Below are positions 16,065-25,033 of a DNA stretch of 64,000 nucleotides, piece after piece; position 1 is the stretch's first letter; every line of letters starts with the position of its first letter. The DNA comes from Tessaracoccus caeni (GTDB taxonomy: Bacteria > Actinomycetota > Actinomycetes > Propionibacteriales > Propionibacteriaceae), in assembly GCF_029211185.1 (NCBI RefSeq), contig NZ_JARGDO010000006.1:62001-126000 (forward strand), in the 5' to 3' direction. The notes under the pieces are model-generated. The model saw only the letters and a list, made by a program, of their open reading frames with translations. It ran no database searches and was not told where the DNA came from. The translations under genes were made by a program, and so were the position numbers.

Positions 16065-17429
16065 GTGCCTGATTTCGGTATGCCCGATCTCGAGTCCCTA
16101 TGGGCCGAGACGCTCGCTCACACCGACAAGCCCTCGCGCGCCTGGTTGAACCGCTGCAAGCCTCTCGCGATGCACGCGTCGACGCTGATGCTGGCCGTCG
16201 CCGACGAGACCACCCGAGAACGCATCGAGACCCGACTGCGCGGACCCATCGAAGCCATCCTCACCAAGCACCTCGGCAAGCCGACGCACGTGGCCGTCAC
16301 CATCGATCCCACCATCGTGCTGCCCAGCGTCGTGGAACCCACCACCCCGCCGCCGGTCGTGGAATCTGATGAATCACACCTAGTCAGGTCTACTTTGAAC
16401 CACACGGAGGTGAAGCTCAATCCGCGCTACACCTTCGAGTCCTTCGTCGCAGGATCGTCGAACCGGTTCGCTCACGCCGCCGCTGCTGCCGTCGCCGAGA
16501 CGCCCGGCAAGTCGTACAACCCGCTGATGATCTACGGTCCCTCCGGGCTGGGCAAGACGCACCTGCTGCACGCCATCGGCCACTACGTCACCTCTTACTA
16601 CCAGCAGCTGCGCGTGAAGTACGTTTCCACAGAGGAACTCACCAACGACTTCATCAACGCGATCTCCTCGAACCGCACCGCAGAGTTCCGCAGTTCCTAC
16701 CGCGACATCGACGTCCTGCTTGTGGACGACATCCAGTTCCTGGAGTCGAAGATCCAGACGCAGGAGGAGTTTTTCCACACCTTCAACACCCTGCACAACG
16801 CGCAGAAGCAGATCGTGATGACCTCCGATCGCCCGCCGAAGCTGCTGGAAGCGCTCGAGCCTCGCCTGCGCTCGCGCTTCGAGTGGGGCCTGATGACCGA
16901 CATCCAGCCGCCCGACCTCGAGACCAGGATCGCGATCCTGCAGAAAAAGGTCTCCCAGCAGCGACTCTCCGCCAGCCCCCAGGTGCTGGAGCTGATCGCC
17001 TCGCGGATCACGACGAACATCCGCGAGCTCGAAGGCGCGCTGACCCGAGTCGCCGCACTGGCCAGCCTGAACCAGCAGGACATCACGCTGTCCTTGACCG
17101 AGGACGTGCTGCGCGACCTCAATCCCGAGGGAGAGGTGCAGGTCGACGCCGGCGCCATCATGGAGGCCACCGCTCAGTACTTCGCCATCTCACTGGCGGA
17201 TCTCACCGGTACCAGCCGCGTCGCGATGATCGCCTCGGCCCGTCAGATCGCCATGTACCTCTGCCGCGAGCTCACGGATCTCTCACTGCCGAAGATCGGA
17301 GCCAAGTTCGGTGGTCGCGACCACACGACGGTGCTGCATTCCGTGCGCAAGATCAACGAGAAGATGGGCGAGGATCGCGACCTGTACAACCAGGTCACCG
17401 AACTCACCAACCGCATCAAGCAGGCCTGA
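16065..17429 (+). CDS. dnaA: chromosomal replication initiator protein DnaA
   Basis: About 454 residues from GTG 16065, after GGAAAGGGGGG; GTG 16062 or ATG 16080 are alternatives. Domain I ([21 protein letters not shown]) is followed by a short variable linker (about 80-115). Domain III has Walker [10 protein letters not shown] (about 158-166), Walker [13 protein letters not shown] (about 218) and a sensor region. Domain IV ends with the DnaA-box-reading signature [15 protein letters not shown]. It opens oriC and loads the helicase. The protein is shorter than many actinobacterial DnaAs because domain II is short. It is followed by oriC-like DNA and not directly by dnaN. Confidence 0.97.
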   Translation: MPDFGMPDLESLWAETLAHTDKPSRAWLNRCKPLAMHASTLMLAVADETTRERIETRLRGPIEAILTKHLGKPTHVAVTIDPTIVLPSVVEPTTPPPVVESDESHLVRSTLNHTEVKLNPRYTFESFVAGSSNRFAHAAAAAVAETPGKSYNPLMIYGPSGLGKTHLLHAIGHYVTSYYQQLRVKYVSTEELTNDFINAISSNRTAEFRSSYRDIDVLLVDDIQFLESKIQTQEEFFHTFNTLHNAQKQIVMTSDRPPKLLEALEPRLRSRFEWGLMTDIQPPDLETRIAILQKKVSQQRLSASPQVLELIASRITTNIRELEGALTRVAALASLNQQDITLSLTEDVLRDLNPEGEVQVDAGAIMEATAQYFAISLADLTGTSRVAMIASARQIAMYLCRELTDLSLPKIGAKFGGRDHTTVLHSVRKINEKMGEDRDLYNQVTELTNRIKQA

Positions 17430-17469
17430 CCCCACCCCCACTCCACGCTCCCGGACGTGTCCCCACCTA

Positions 17470-17762
17470 CGCTCTTCGAGGTGCGAGGCCGCCCGCGGCC
17501 GAGCCTCGAGGAGAGCGTGACCGTGCGTAGGGAGCGGTGGTCGGGTTCTGGTGGTTCCGTCCGTCGTGTTCCGGATGGGGTCGCGGTTGCTGAGGTGCGA
17601 GCGAAGCGAGCCTCGAAGTGCCCGCCGCCGGCCGTGTCCCGGCGCTTCGCGCGGGCTCACGGCTTTTACGCCCACCACACCCACTCGCAGACCCCATCCT
17701 CCACACGACTCAGTTCTTCGGCTGCCGGTCGCTCTCCTCGAGGCTACGGCTTCGGGGCTCGT
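17470..17762 (-). repeat. right arm of ~290-bp inverted duplication around parB-dnaA
   Basis: Reverse complement of 7009-7303 with scattered substitutions (see the left arm). The two arms enclose the 10.2-kb block parB to dnaA, and recombination between them would invert that block. Confidence 0.85.
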
Positions 17763-17992
17763 CCGGGTGCAGAGGAGCGAGGTACGAGCGTCTCGAAGTG
17801 CGCCCCAGCGCCTCCGCACCTCGAAGAGCGTGGGGGGGGACAAACGCTCTTCGAGGTGCGAGCGCCAGCGAGCCTCGAAAAGACCCATCGCGAGAATCCG
17901 CAGGAACCCGACCACAGTGGCAGGCTCAGCATCCAGCCGTCCGTCGCTCTCCTCGAGGCTCGGCCGCGGACGGCCTCGCACCTCGAAGAGCG
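17470..17992. repeat. cluster of dispersed palindromic repeats after dnaA
   Basis: Copies at 17470-17517 (+), about 17588-17620 (short GAGCGAAGCGAGC core), 17730-17830 (-, long middle), 17845-17885 (+) and 17945-17992 (-). The spacer motif GAGAATCCGCAGGAACCCGA at about 17892 also occurs beside copies near 6870, 10105 and 11288, so the repeated unit can extend beyond the palindrome. Confidence 0.85.
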
Positions 17993-18039
17993 TGAGTGTT
18001 CCTCGCCCCTTGGGGAGCGGGCGGCCGTGGGGAAACGCG

Positions 18040-18300
18040 CCGTGGACGGGGTGTGGAAAACTTTTGGCGGTGGATCCGTCCACAAATCCTCCCCGTGTGA
18101 TTTGCCAGTCACCCACAGACTGTCCACAGGCTCAAATCTCGGTGACTAGGGACGACGCCAGTTACCCACAGATTTCACAACAGTTATGACGACAACTGTT
18201 GTAACTACACGTCTCATCCCTTCAAAGCCTGGGGCGTGGATTGTGTGGATTCGCGGAGCCGTCGGCCTGGCTCAGGATCTGTAATTACAACACCCAGCAG
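18040..18300. other. candidate chromosomal origin, oriC
   Basis: DnaA-box-like sequences cluster here: TGTGGAAAA (18052-18060, minus-strand box), CCGTCCACA (18077-18085), TCACCCACA (about 18109-18117), CTGTCCACA (18120-18128), TTACCCACA (18162-18170) and TGTGGATTC (18244-18252, minus). A less GC-rich stretch with a palindrome (18177-18202) follows. Position just downstream of dnaA is the actinobacterial norm for oriC. Exact borders and the unwinding element are not determined. Confidence 0.65.
18177..18202. repeat. palindrome in candidate oriC
   Basis: ACAACAGTT and AACTGTTGT are perfect 9-base inverted repeats separated by eight bases (ATGACGAC). They lie at the edge of the DnaA-box cluster and could be a protein-binding site or part of the unwinding region. 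Confidence 0.6.
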
Positions 18301-18374
18301 GGTCCACCCAGTGGCTCGCATGAGGCTTCACCTCGTCGGGGAGGCCCGAATACCCGGCTGGTAGCGTTCGCAAC

Positions 18375-19226
18375 GTGACCATTGCAGCTCGGGCGATCGG
18401 CCTTACGAAGAAGTACGGCAGCGGGACCGCGCAGGTAACCGCGCTGGATGAGGTCGACTTCGAGGTGGTCGCCGGCGAGTTCACAGCCATCATGGGGCCC
18501 TCAGGTTCCGGCAAGTCCACGTTGATGCACATGCTGGCGGCGCTGGACACCCCCACGTCGGGAAAGGTGCTGCTGGGTGACACGGACGTCACTCGCCTCG
18601 CGGACACTCCCCTCACCGAGCTGCGACGGGAGCGCGTCGGTTTCATCTTCCAGGCGTTCAATCTGGTTCCGACGCTGACCGCCCGGGAGAACATCGTGCT
18701 TCCGCTGTCGATCGCGGGAAAGAAGGTCGACGAGGTGTGGTTCGACCAAGTGGTCGACGTGCTCGCGTTGCGAGATCGCCTCACTCACAAGCCGGCTGAG
18801 CTCTCGGGCGGCCAGCAGCAGCGCGTCGCCTGCGCCCGGGCCCTGATGAACCGTCCCGACATCGTCTTCGGGGACGAGCCCACCGGAAACCTGGACTCCA
18901 GCTCCGCTGCCGAGGTGTTGAGCTTTCTCCGACGCAGCGTCGACGAGTTCGGGCAGACCGTAGTGATCGTCACGCACGACGCGAACGCCGCGAGCTACGC
19001 CGACCGCGCCGTCTTCCTGTCCGACGGCAAAGTCATCGCGGAACAGCGGGGCGCCACCCAGGACGAGCTGTTGCGGTCGATGGCCGCGCTCTACCCTCGC
19101 CCGGGTGACGTGCCAGCGGCCGGCACGCAGTCCCTCGATCCCGACGAAGCCACCCAGGAGTACGGCGTACTCGTCGCCGACGATCAACCGACCGCGGTAC
19201 CCCGCCGAGCGAGGCTGGAGCCCTGA
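18375..19226 (+). CDS. ABC transporter ATP-binding protein (MacB/LolD-like)
   Basis: A 283-residue ATPase starting at GTG 18375. Walker A is GPSGSGKST (about residue 42), the signature LSGGQQQR, Walker B IVFGDEPTGNLDS, and the switch His in VTHDANAAS. The AYADRAVFLSDG-type ending and the RRERVGFIFQAFNL Q-loop are typical of the MacB/FtsE-like group that partners FtsX-type permeases. About 45 non-conserved residues follow the core. The downstream permease starts two bases after the stop. The pair sits between oriC and dnaN, an unusual place for a transporter. Confidence 0.93.
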   Translation: MTIAARAIGLTKKYGSGTAQVTALDEVDFEVVAGEFTAIMGPSGSGKSTLMHMLAALDTPTSGKVLLGDTDVTRLADTPLTELRRERVGFIFQAFNLVPTLTARENIVLPLSIAGKKVDEVWFDQVVDVLALRDRLTHKPAELSGGQQQRVACARALMNRPDIVFGDEPTGNLDSSSAAEVLSFLRRSVDEFGQTVVIVTHDANAASYADRAVFLSDGKVIAEQRGATQDELLRSMAALYPRPGDVPAAGTQSLDPDEATQEYGVLVADDQPTAVPRRARLEP

Positions 19227-19228
19227 CC

Positions 19229-21772
19229 GTGCTGCGCACCGCGTGGAGTTCGCTGTGGGCTCGCAAGTTCCGGTTGCTGATGAGCGCGCTGTCCATCGTG
19301 CTGGGCGTGGCGTTCGTCGCAGGCTCCCTGATGTTCACTCGATTGTTGTCGAGCGGGTTCGATGAGATCGTCAAGGGCGCGCTCGCCGACGTGAACGTCA
19401 CCGTCGAAGGCCAGAACATCGTCTCGACGCGGCCGCCCGACAGGGCCTATCTGCTGGAGCCGTCCGTGATCGACGATGTTGCCGCCCGCGACGACGTGGC
19501 GACCGCCGTCGGGCTGGTCACCAGCAATCAGGTGTTCGTGCTCGACGCCGACGAGCAGCTGGTGGCCTTTCCAGAGATGCCGGGCATGGCGTCCAACTGG
19601 CACGACGTGCCCGCCGCGGGTGGGCTGGAGGGAACCCGGATCGTCGACGGTCAGGCGCTCTCCTCAGACGACGAGGTGCTGATCGACCCCAGCACGGCAC
19701 GCCGGGCCGGCTACACCGTCGGCGATGAGGTGGCGATCTCGACGCCGTTCGACGGCGTCCAGCGCTACCGTCTCGCGGGCACCGCCGCCTATGGAGCAGG
19801 GGGCACCGCCGGTGCCGGCTACGTGTTCTTCACCACGAGGGAGGCGCAACGCCTGCTCACCGATGGCGCCGACGCGTTCCACGGGATCTGGGTTCAGGCG
19901 GCGCCGGGCGTTGAGCCCGATGCGCTCGCCGAGGCGATCTCGGCGTCGCTGCCCGAGCCCTTCGTCGCGAGAACCGGCGACGTGGTGGCGGAGGAGCTCG
20001 GGGATCTGCTCGACGTGGGGCTGGGCTTCGTCAACGCCTTCCTGCTGGTGTTCGCAGGCATCGCCGTGGTGGTGGCGATGCTGCTCATCCTCAACACGTT
20101 CTCGATCCTGGTCGCGCAGCGTGCCCGGGAGCTGGCGCTCTTGCGTGCGCTTGGCGCAAAACGCAGCCAGGTGCGCAGCGTGGTGTTGTTCGAGGCCGCG
20201 CTCGTCGGTGCGACGGGAGGCGTCGTCGGGCTTGCAGCCGGATACGGCCTGGTCTGGGCGATCCTCGCGCTGATGCGTCCGATCGGCATCGATCCAGGGC
20301 CGGTCGCTCCGCAGATCACCTGGCAGATCGTCGCGATCAGTCTTGGTCTCGGCGTCGTGATGACCGTGCTCGCCGCACTCCACCCGGCGCGTAAGGCCTC
20401 GGCCACCCGCCCGATCGAGGCGATGACCGCCGTCGCGGCCGGGAGTACGCAGAGGTTGGATGCGGCGGGAACCACCGGCCTCGTGCTGATCGAGCTGGGT
20501 GCCGCCCTATTGGTCTGCGGTGTCTTCCTCGACGTCGACGCGCCGTTGTGGTGGGTCGGCGCCGGGGGCGCGGCGCTGCTGGTCGGGCTGGTGCTGGCGG
20601 CGACGCTCGTCGGCGCACCCGTCCTGGGCCTGTTCGGCTGGCTGCTTCCCCGGCTGTTCGGCGAGCCCGGTCGGCTGGCCGGCGTGAACGCGAGGCGGCA
20701 GCCCCGTCGCACGGCGGCGACCGCAGCCACCCTGATGCTGGGCCTTTCCCTGGTCAGCGTGGTCGCGGTGCTGGCAGCCAGCACCACCACGTCGATCCGT
20801 GAGCAGCTCACCGCGGACCATCGCGGCGACTTCCTGATCTCCCCCGTCGGCTACCAACCGTTCGACTCCTCCGTGCTGGACAAGGCCAAGGCCGCCGACG
20901 GCGTGGCGGCCGTGCACGGATTCTTCGTCGGCACCGCGACCCTCGACGGGGATCCGGTCACGCTGGGCGGCCTCACTCCGGGGGCGCTGACCGAAGGAAC
21001 TGTCGTCGAGGGCCTCTCCGGAACGCTCGGACCCGAGCCCGATTCGGCGTTGATCAGCACCGGGGTCGCTCGGGAGCACGGCCTGTCCCTCGGCATGATG
21101 TTCGACCTCGCCTCGCCCCGTGGCGAGCAGCGGGTGCTGGTGACCGGCATCTATGCCGACGAGGACGCCTCACTCGGCGACGTGGTGCTCAACCGCGAGA
21201 CATTCGGGCAGCTTGCGGACGACGCCCTGGTGCAGCGACTCGTCGTCGACATCGCACCCGACGCCAGTCCGCAGCACGTGCGCGCACAACTCCGCGACGC
21301 CGTCGAAGGCCTTCCCACCGTGCTGGTCTCCGACGTGGAGGAGTACATCGCGGAGACCCTCGGTCAGTTCACCCAGGTCTTCGGGCTGCTGTACGCGCTG
21401 CTGGCGCTGGCGATCGTGATCTCGGTGCTCGGCATCGTCAACACGCTCGGGCTGTCGGTGATCGAGCGCACCCGCGAGATCGGGCTGTTGCGCGCCGTCG
21501 GCCTGACCCGGCCGCAGGTGCGCCGGATGGTCACGCTGGAGAGCGTCACGGTGGCGGTGCTGGGGTCGTTGTTGGGAGTGCTGCTCGGGGTGGTGTTCGG
21601 CGTCGCGGTGATCTCGCTGCTGCGCGACAGCGGCATTGACCGCCTGGTGATCCCCTGGATGCAGCTGGTCATCTTCATTGTGGTGGCGGCGTTCTTCGGC
21701 TGGCTCGCCGCGCTGTTGCCGGCCAGGCGCGCCGGCCGCCTCCCGGTGCTCGACGCGATCGCCGTCTCCTGA
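19229..21772 (+). CDS. ABC transporter permease, FtsX/MacB type
   Basis: An 847-residue permease with two FtsX domains. A first membrane segment near the N-terminus is followed by a large external (MacB-PCD-like) domain, three membrane segments with the ARELALLRALGAKRSQVRSVV coupling motif, and a middle pair of helices. A second external domain follows, then a second set of helices with RTREIGLLRAVGLTRPQVRRMV. This duplicated layout is common in actinobacterial exporters of unknown substrate. Functions in the family include lipoprotein or peptide release and antimicrobial resistance. It is translationally linked to the upstream ATPase. Confidence 0.92.
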   Translation: MLRTAWSSLWARKFRLLMSALSIVLGVAFVAGSLMFTRLLSSGFDEIVKGALADVNVTVEGQNIVSTRPPDRAYLLEPSVIDDVAARDDVATAVGLVTSNQVFVLDADEQLVAFPEMPGMASNWHDVPAAGGLEGTRIVDGQALSSDDEVLIDPSTARRAGYTVGDEVAISTPFDGVQRYRLAGTAAYGAGGTAGAGYVFFTTREAQRLLTDGADAFHGIWVQAAPGVEPDALAEAISASLPEPFVARTGDVVAEELGDLLDVGLGFVNAFLLVFAGIAVVVAMLLILNTFSILVAQRARELALLRALGAKRSQVRSVVLFEAALVGATGGVVGLAAGYGLVWAILALMRPIGIDPGPVAPQITWQIVAISLGLGVVMTVLAALHPARKASATRPIEAMTAVAAGSTQRLDAAGTTGLVLIELGAALLVCGVFLDVDAPLWWVGAGGAALLVGLVLAATLVGAPVLGLFGWLLPRLFGEPGRLAGVNARRQPRRTAATAATLMLGLSLVSVVAVLAASTTTSIREQLTADHRGDFLISPVGYQPFDSSVLDKAKAADGVAAVHGFFVGTATLDGDPVTLGGLTPGALTEGTVVEGLSGTLGPEPDSALISTGVAREHGLSLGMMFDLASPRGEQRVLVTGIYADEDASLGDVVLNRETFGQLADDALVQRLVVDIAPDASPQHVRAQLRDAVEGLPTVLVSDVEEYIAETLGQFTQVFGLLYALLALAIVISVLGIVNTLGLSVIERTREIGLLRAVGLTRPQVRRMVTLESVTVAVLGSLLGVLLGVVFGVAVISLLRDSGIDRLVIPWMQLVIFIVVAAFFGWLAALLPARRAGRLPVLDAIAVS

Positions 21773-21845
21773 TGACGGGGGTGGGTGCGGGCCCTGGCAG
21801 CCTCGCTATGATGAACGCACTCACCGGACGTTCAAAGGGGACCTC

Positions 21846-23006
21846 ATGAAGATTCGCGTGGAGCGGGATGCTCTGGCCGATGCTGTCGCTTGGGTTGCTC
21901 GGAGCCTGCCGAATCGGCCGGCCGCCCCGATCCTGTCCGGCCTGCAGCTGATCGCCGAAGGCGACGAGGTGACCCTCTCCGCGTTCGACTCCACCACCTC
22001 GGCCAAGGCCACGCTGCCGGCAGAGGTCACCGACGAAGGCACCGTGCTCGTATCGGGCCGCCTGCTCTCCGACATCGCGCGGTCCCTTCCGAACAAGCCG
22101 GTGGACATGCTGGCCGACCACTCGAAGGTCGACCTCACCTGCGGTTCCGCGCGGTTCACCCTCCAGACGCTGCCCGTCGAGGAGTACCCGTCGCTGCCCG
22201 AGATTCCCGCCCAGACCGGCAACGTCGCCTCCGATGTCTTCGAGCGTGCGGTCGCGCAGGTGTTCGTCGCCGCCGGCCGCGACGAGCTGCTGAGCGTCTT
22301 CACCGGCGTGCGCGTCGAGATCGACGGCGACCGGTTGTCGCTGCTGGCCACCGACCGCTACCGGATGGCGCTCAAGGAGCTCACCTGGAACCCGTCGTCG
22401 CCCGACCTCGAGGGCGCGGTGCTGGTGCCCGGCAAGGTGCTGGCCGACACCGCCAAGTCGATGACCTTCGGCGACACCGTGACCGTCTCGCTGTCCACCA
22501 CGGAGTCCGAGGGTGAAGGCCTGGTGGGCTTCGTCGGCGAGGGCGCGAAGGGTCGCCGCGAGGCCACCACCCGCCTGCTCAGCCAGTCGTTCCCGCGGGT
22601 GCGGCACCTGATGGACGTGGCCGCCACCGTGAGCGTGCGCGTCAACACCGCGGATCTGCTGGCGGCCACCCGCCGCGTCGCGCTGGTGGCCGAGCGCAAC
22701 ACCCCCATCCGGATGAACATCCTCGACGATCACATCACCCTGGAGGCAGGCACCGGCGACCAGGCCCAGGCCACCGAGGCGCTGTCGGCGGAGATCGGCG
22801 TGGTGGGCGACGAACCGTCGATCACCGCGGCCGGCTTCAACCCGCAGTACCTGTTGGACGCGTTGAGCGTGCTCGACGCTCCGTTCGCGCACTTCTCGTT
22901 CACCATGCCCGGCAAGCCCTGCCTGATCACGGGGCTGGCGAGCATCGACGGCGAGCAGCTGTTCGACTACCGCCACGTCATCATGCTGATGCGCCTGCCC
23001 ATCTGA
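21846..23006 (+). CDS. dnaN: DNA polymerase III subunit beta (sliding clamp)
   Basis: A 386-residue clamp; the ATG at 21846 follows AAAGGGGACC and gives the standard start MKIRVERDALADAVAWVARSL. Three clamp domains are recognisable, with LSAFDSTTSA and LPVEEYPSLPEIP in the first, FTGVRVEIDGDRLSLLATDRYRMA in the second, and the conserved C-terminus HVIMLMRLPI that forms part of the partner-binding pocket. It tethers DNA polymerase III and binds many repair factors. recF follows after 19 bases. It is displaced about 4.4 kb from dnaA by an ABC transporter pair. Confidence 0.97.
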   Translation: MKIRVERDALADAVAWVARSLPNRPAAPILSGLQLIAEGDEVTLSAFDSTTSAKATLPAEVTDEGTVLVSGRLLSDIARSLPNKPVDMLADHSKVDLTCGSARFTLQTLPVEEYPSLPEIPAQTGNVASDVFERAVAQVFVAAGRDELLSVFTGVRVEIDGDRLSLLATDRYRMALKELTWNPSSPDLEGAVLVPGKVLADTAKSMTFGDTVTVSLSTTESEGEGLVGFVGEGAKGRREATTRLLSQSFPRVRHLMDVAATVSVRVNTADLLAATRRVALVAERNTPIRMNILDDHITLEAGTGDQAQATEALSAEIGVVGDEPSITAAGFNPQYLLDALSVLDAPFAHFSFTMPGKPCLITGLASIDGEQLFDYRHVIMLMRLPI

Positions 23007-23025
23007 ACCCACCTGACAGGTCTGA

Positions 23026-24189
23026 GTGTTCGTCACCGAGCTGCGGCTGACCGACTTCCGTAATTACGCCGAAGCCCGGCTCAGCCTGGGCTCCGGCGTG
23101 ACGGTGTTCGTCGGCCCGAACGGCCAGGGCAAGACCAACCTGGTGGAGGCGGTGGAGTTTCTCTCCACCATGTCGTCGCATCGTGTGTCCGGCACCGTGC
23201 CGCTGGTGCGCGCCGGCTGCGACTCGGCCATCCTCGGAGCGACGGTGCAGGCCGGCCACGACGATGACCGCCGGATCGCCGTCGAACTCGAGCTCGCGCC
23301 GGGTCGGAGCAGTCAAGCCCGCCTCAATCGCGCGCCGGTGCCGCGGCCGCGGGACATTATCGGAGCGCTGCGCACCGTCGTGTTCTCGCCCGTCGACCTC
23401 GCGATCGTGCGCGGCGAGCCCTCCGATCGACGTGCCTGGCTGGACTCGCTGGTGGTGACCCGCTGGCCGCGGATGGCCGGGGTGCGATCCGATCTCGACA
23501 AGGTGCTCAAGCAGCGAAACGCGCTGCTCAAGGGCATGGCCGGGCGGTCCTTCGTGCCGACCGGTGGCGACGAGGAGAACACGCTGGCGATCTGGAACGA
23601 GCGGTTCGCCGTGATCGGCGCCGAGCTGCTGCACGCGCGGCTGGACACGCTGGCAGATGTGGTCCCGCACGCCCAGGACGCCTACGCGACCATCGCGCCC
23701 GTGAACAACGCGGTGCGCGCCGGATACAAGTCGACGCTGGATCTGAGCGGCGTGCAGGACGCCGGGAACGTGCGCGAGGAACTGGAGCGTCGGCTGCTCG
23801 CGGCTATGGAGGCAGCGCGCTCAGATGAGGTGCGCCGGGGCGTCACCTTGGTGGGGCCGCAGCGCGACGACGTCGAACTGTTCATCGGCGACCTGCCGGC
23901 CAAGGGGTACGCGTCGCATGGGGAGTCGTGGTCGCTGGCCCTGTCGTTACGACTAGGCGGTTTCGCGCTGGTCTGCGCGGAGGGAACCGAGCCCGTGCTG
24001 GTGCTCGACGACGTCTTCGCGGAACTGGACGCCACCCGTCGCGATCGGCTGGCGGGCCTCGTCGCGGACGCCGAGCAGGTGCTGATCACGTCGGCCGTCG
24101 GTTCCGACGTGCCCGACTTCCCGGCCGAGCGTCGGTTCCGGGTACACGCCGGCACCGTCGCCCCCCTGGACGACGGAGGTCCGTCGTGA
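23026..24189 (+). CDS. recF: DNA replication and repair protein RecF
   Basis: A 387-residue SMC-like ATPase from GTG 23026. The start region is ELRLTDFRNYAEA, with Walker A GPNGQGKTN (about residue 28), the family motif FSPVDLAIVRGEPSDRRAWLD, signature region SHGESWSLALSLRL and Walker B PVLVLDDVFAELD. With RecO/RecR it loads RecA at gaps. Length and gene position (after dnaN) are standard. Confidence 0.96.
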   Translation: MFVTELRLTDFRNYAEARLSLGSGVTVFVGPNGQGKTNLVEAVEFLSTMSSHRVSGTVPLVRAGCDSAILGATVQAGHDDDRRIAVELELAPGRSSQARLNRAPVPRPRDIIGALRTVVFSPVDLAIVRGEPSDRRAWLDSLVVTRWPRMAGVRSDLDKVLKQRNALLKGMAGRSFVPTGGDEENTLAIWNERFAVIGAELLHARLDTLADVVPHAQDAYATIAPVNNAVRAGYKSTLDLSGVQDAGNVREELERRLLAAMEAARSDEVRRGVTLVGPQRDDVELFIGDLPAKGYASHGESWSLALSLRLGGFALVCAEGTEPVLVLDDVFAELDATRRDRLAGLVADAEQVLITSAVGSDVPDFPAERRFRVHAGTVAPLDDGGPS

Positions 24190-24232
24190 TGCTCGACGCG
24201 ACCCCGGTTCCACGGATTCCTCCCGTTGTTGT

Positions 24233-24299
24233 CATAACGCTGCCTATATGGTGCGGCGTGTACCTCTTGCACACGGCGCGCCGGATAGCCAGCGTTATG
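24233..24299. repeat. long hairpin with nine-base loop, copy 1
   Basis: Arms 24233-24261 and 24271-24299 pair at 24 of 29 positions, starting CATAACGCTG. The loop is ACCTCTTGC, closed by TGT/ACA; on the minus strand the loop reads GCAAGAGGT. It lies between recF and dciA. Hairpins at 47528-47598 and 51349-51411 share the loop and its closing triplets. The inner stem (GGCTAT..GGCGCG..GTGT) also resembles the one at 51349. Confidence 0.8.
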
Positions 24300-24330
24300 C
24301 GCGCCATGTCACCGCGCGAGGAGGTGGGGG

Positions 24331-24861
24331 ATGACGGAGACGCCTGAGCACGACCCGACGGGGCTGGACCTGGCGTCCGAGATCGCACGCGCCACCGCGG
24401 AGTCGTCGCCGTTCCTGCCGCCGCCGACGAACGCGCCGCCCAAGCTGCCGAAGCGCAGGCCCCGGATCTTCGACGAGCAGCGCTCGGGCGCTCATCCCGA
24501 CGACCGAGACCCGCAACCCATCGGCAAGCTGTTCGAGTCAGTGGCCAAGAGGCGAGGCTGGCAGCGTCGCATCTCGCTGTCCACCGTGCTGCAGGACTGG
24601 GCGGGCCTCGTCGGCGAGGCGAATGCCGAACACTCGAAGCCCACCGACTTCGCCGACGGTGTGCTCACCATCCAGTGCGACTCCACCGCTTGGGCCACCG
24701 CCATGCGCTACAACGCGTCGCCGCTGGTGAAGCGCCTCAATGACAAGCTGGGCGAGCAGACGGTCCGTCGTGTGAGGATCCTGGCGCCCGCGCAGAAGAG
24801 CTGGAAGAAGGGTCCGCGCTCGGTGCGGGACGGCCGCGGGCCGCGCGACACCTACGGATAG
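24331..24861 (+). CDS. dciA: DciA/DUF721 family protein, replicative helicase operator
   Basis: A 176-residue DUF721 protein. The N-terminal ~55 residues are low in order (Pro-rich, PPPTNAPPKLPKRRPR). The DUF721 domain follows: LFESVAKRRGWQRRISLSTV, DWAGLVGEANAEHSKP, and DGVLTIQCDSTAWATAMRYNA. The C-terminus is basic. DciA is the ancestral loader or operator of the DnaB helicase in bacteria without DnaC/DnaI, and in actinobacteria it lies between recF and gyrB. Here gyrB does not follow. A large hairpin separates it from recF, so it may also have its own promoter. Confidence 0.9.
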   Translation: MTETPEHDPTGLDLASEIARATAESSPFLPPPTNAPPKLPKRRPRIFDEQRSGAHPDDRDPQPIGKLFESVAKRRGWQRRISLSTVLQDWAGLVGEANAEHSKPTDFADGVLTIQCDSTAWATAMRYNASPLVKRLNDKLGEQTVRRVRILAPAQKSWKKGPRSVRDGRGPRDTYG

Positions 24862-25033
24862 CACCTCTCGCCCTGAGCGAAGACGGGCCCTACATACTCG
24901 TCAAGATATGGGTGGCGTAGGTCGCCCGATCTGGCGCGCCGCAGCGCGAACATGATCATTCAGCGACCTCCTGGACTGCTCCGATCTTTTGGACCCGCTA
25001 CCTTTCCGCGCGGATCTGTGTTGAAATGGTCGG

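Larger units (their letters stand above)
17430..18374. other. non-coding stretch after dnaA: repeats then origin-like DNA
   Basis: 17470-17992 is made of palindromic repeats and the right arm of the 290-bp inverted duplication. From about 18040 the character changes to DnaA-box-rich DNA with a less GC-rich part (18160-18300). No gene is recognisable. Confidence 0.7.

Noticed and set aside
18375-21772. The ABC transporter pair next to oriC as FtsE/FtsX of cell division
   Set aside because: The permease is 847 residues with two FtsX domains and large external domains, unlike ~300-residue FtsX; it is a MacB-like exporter.
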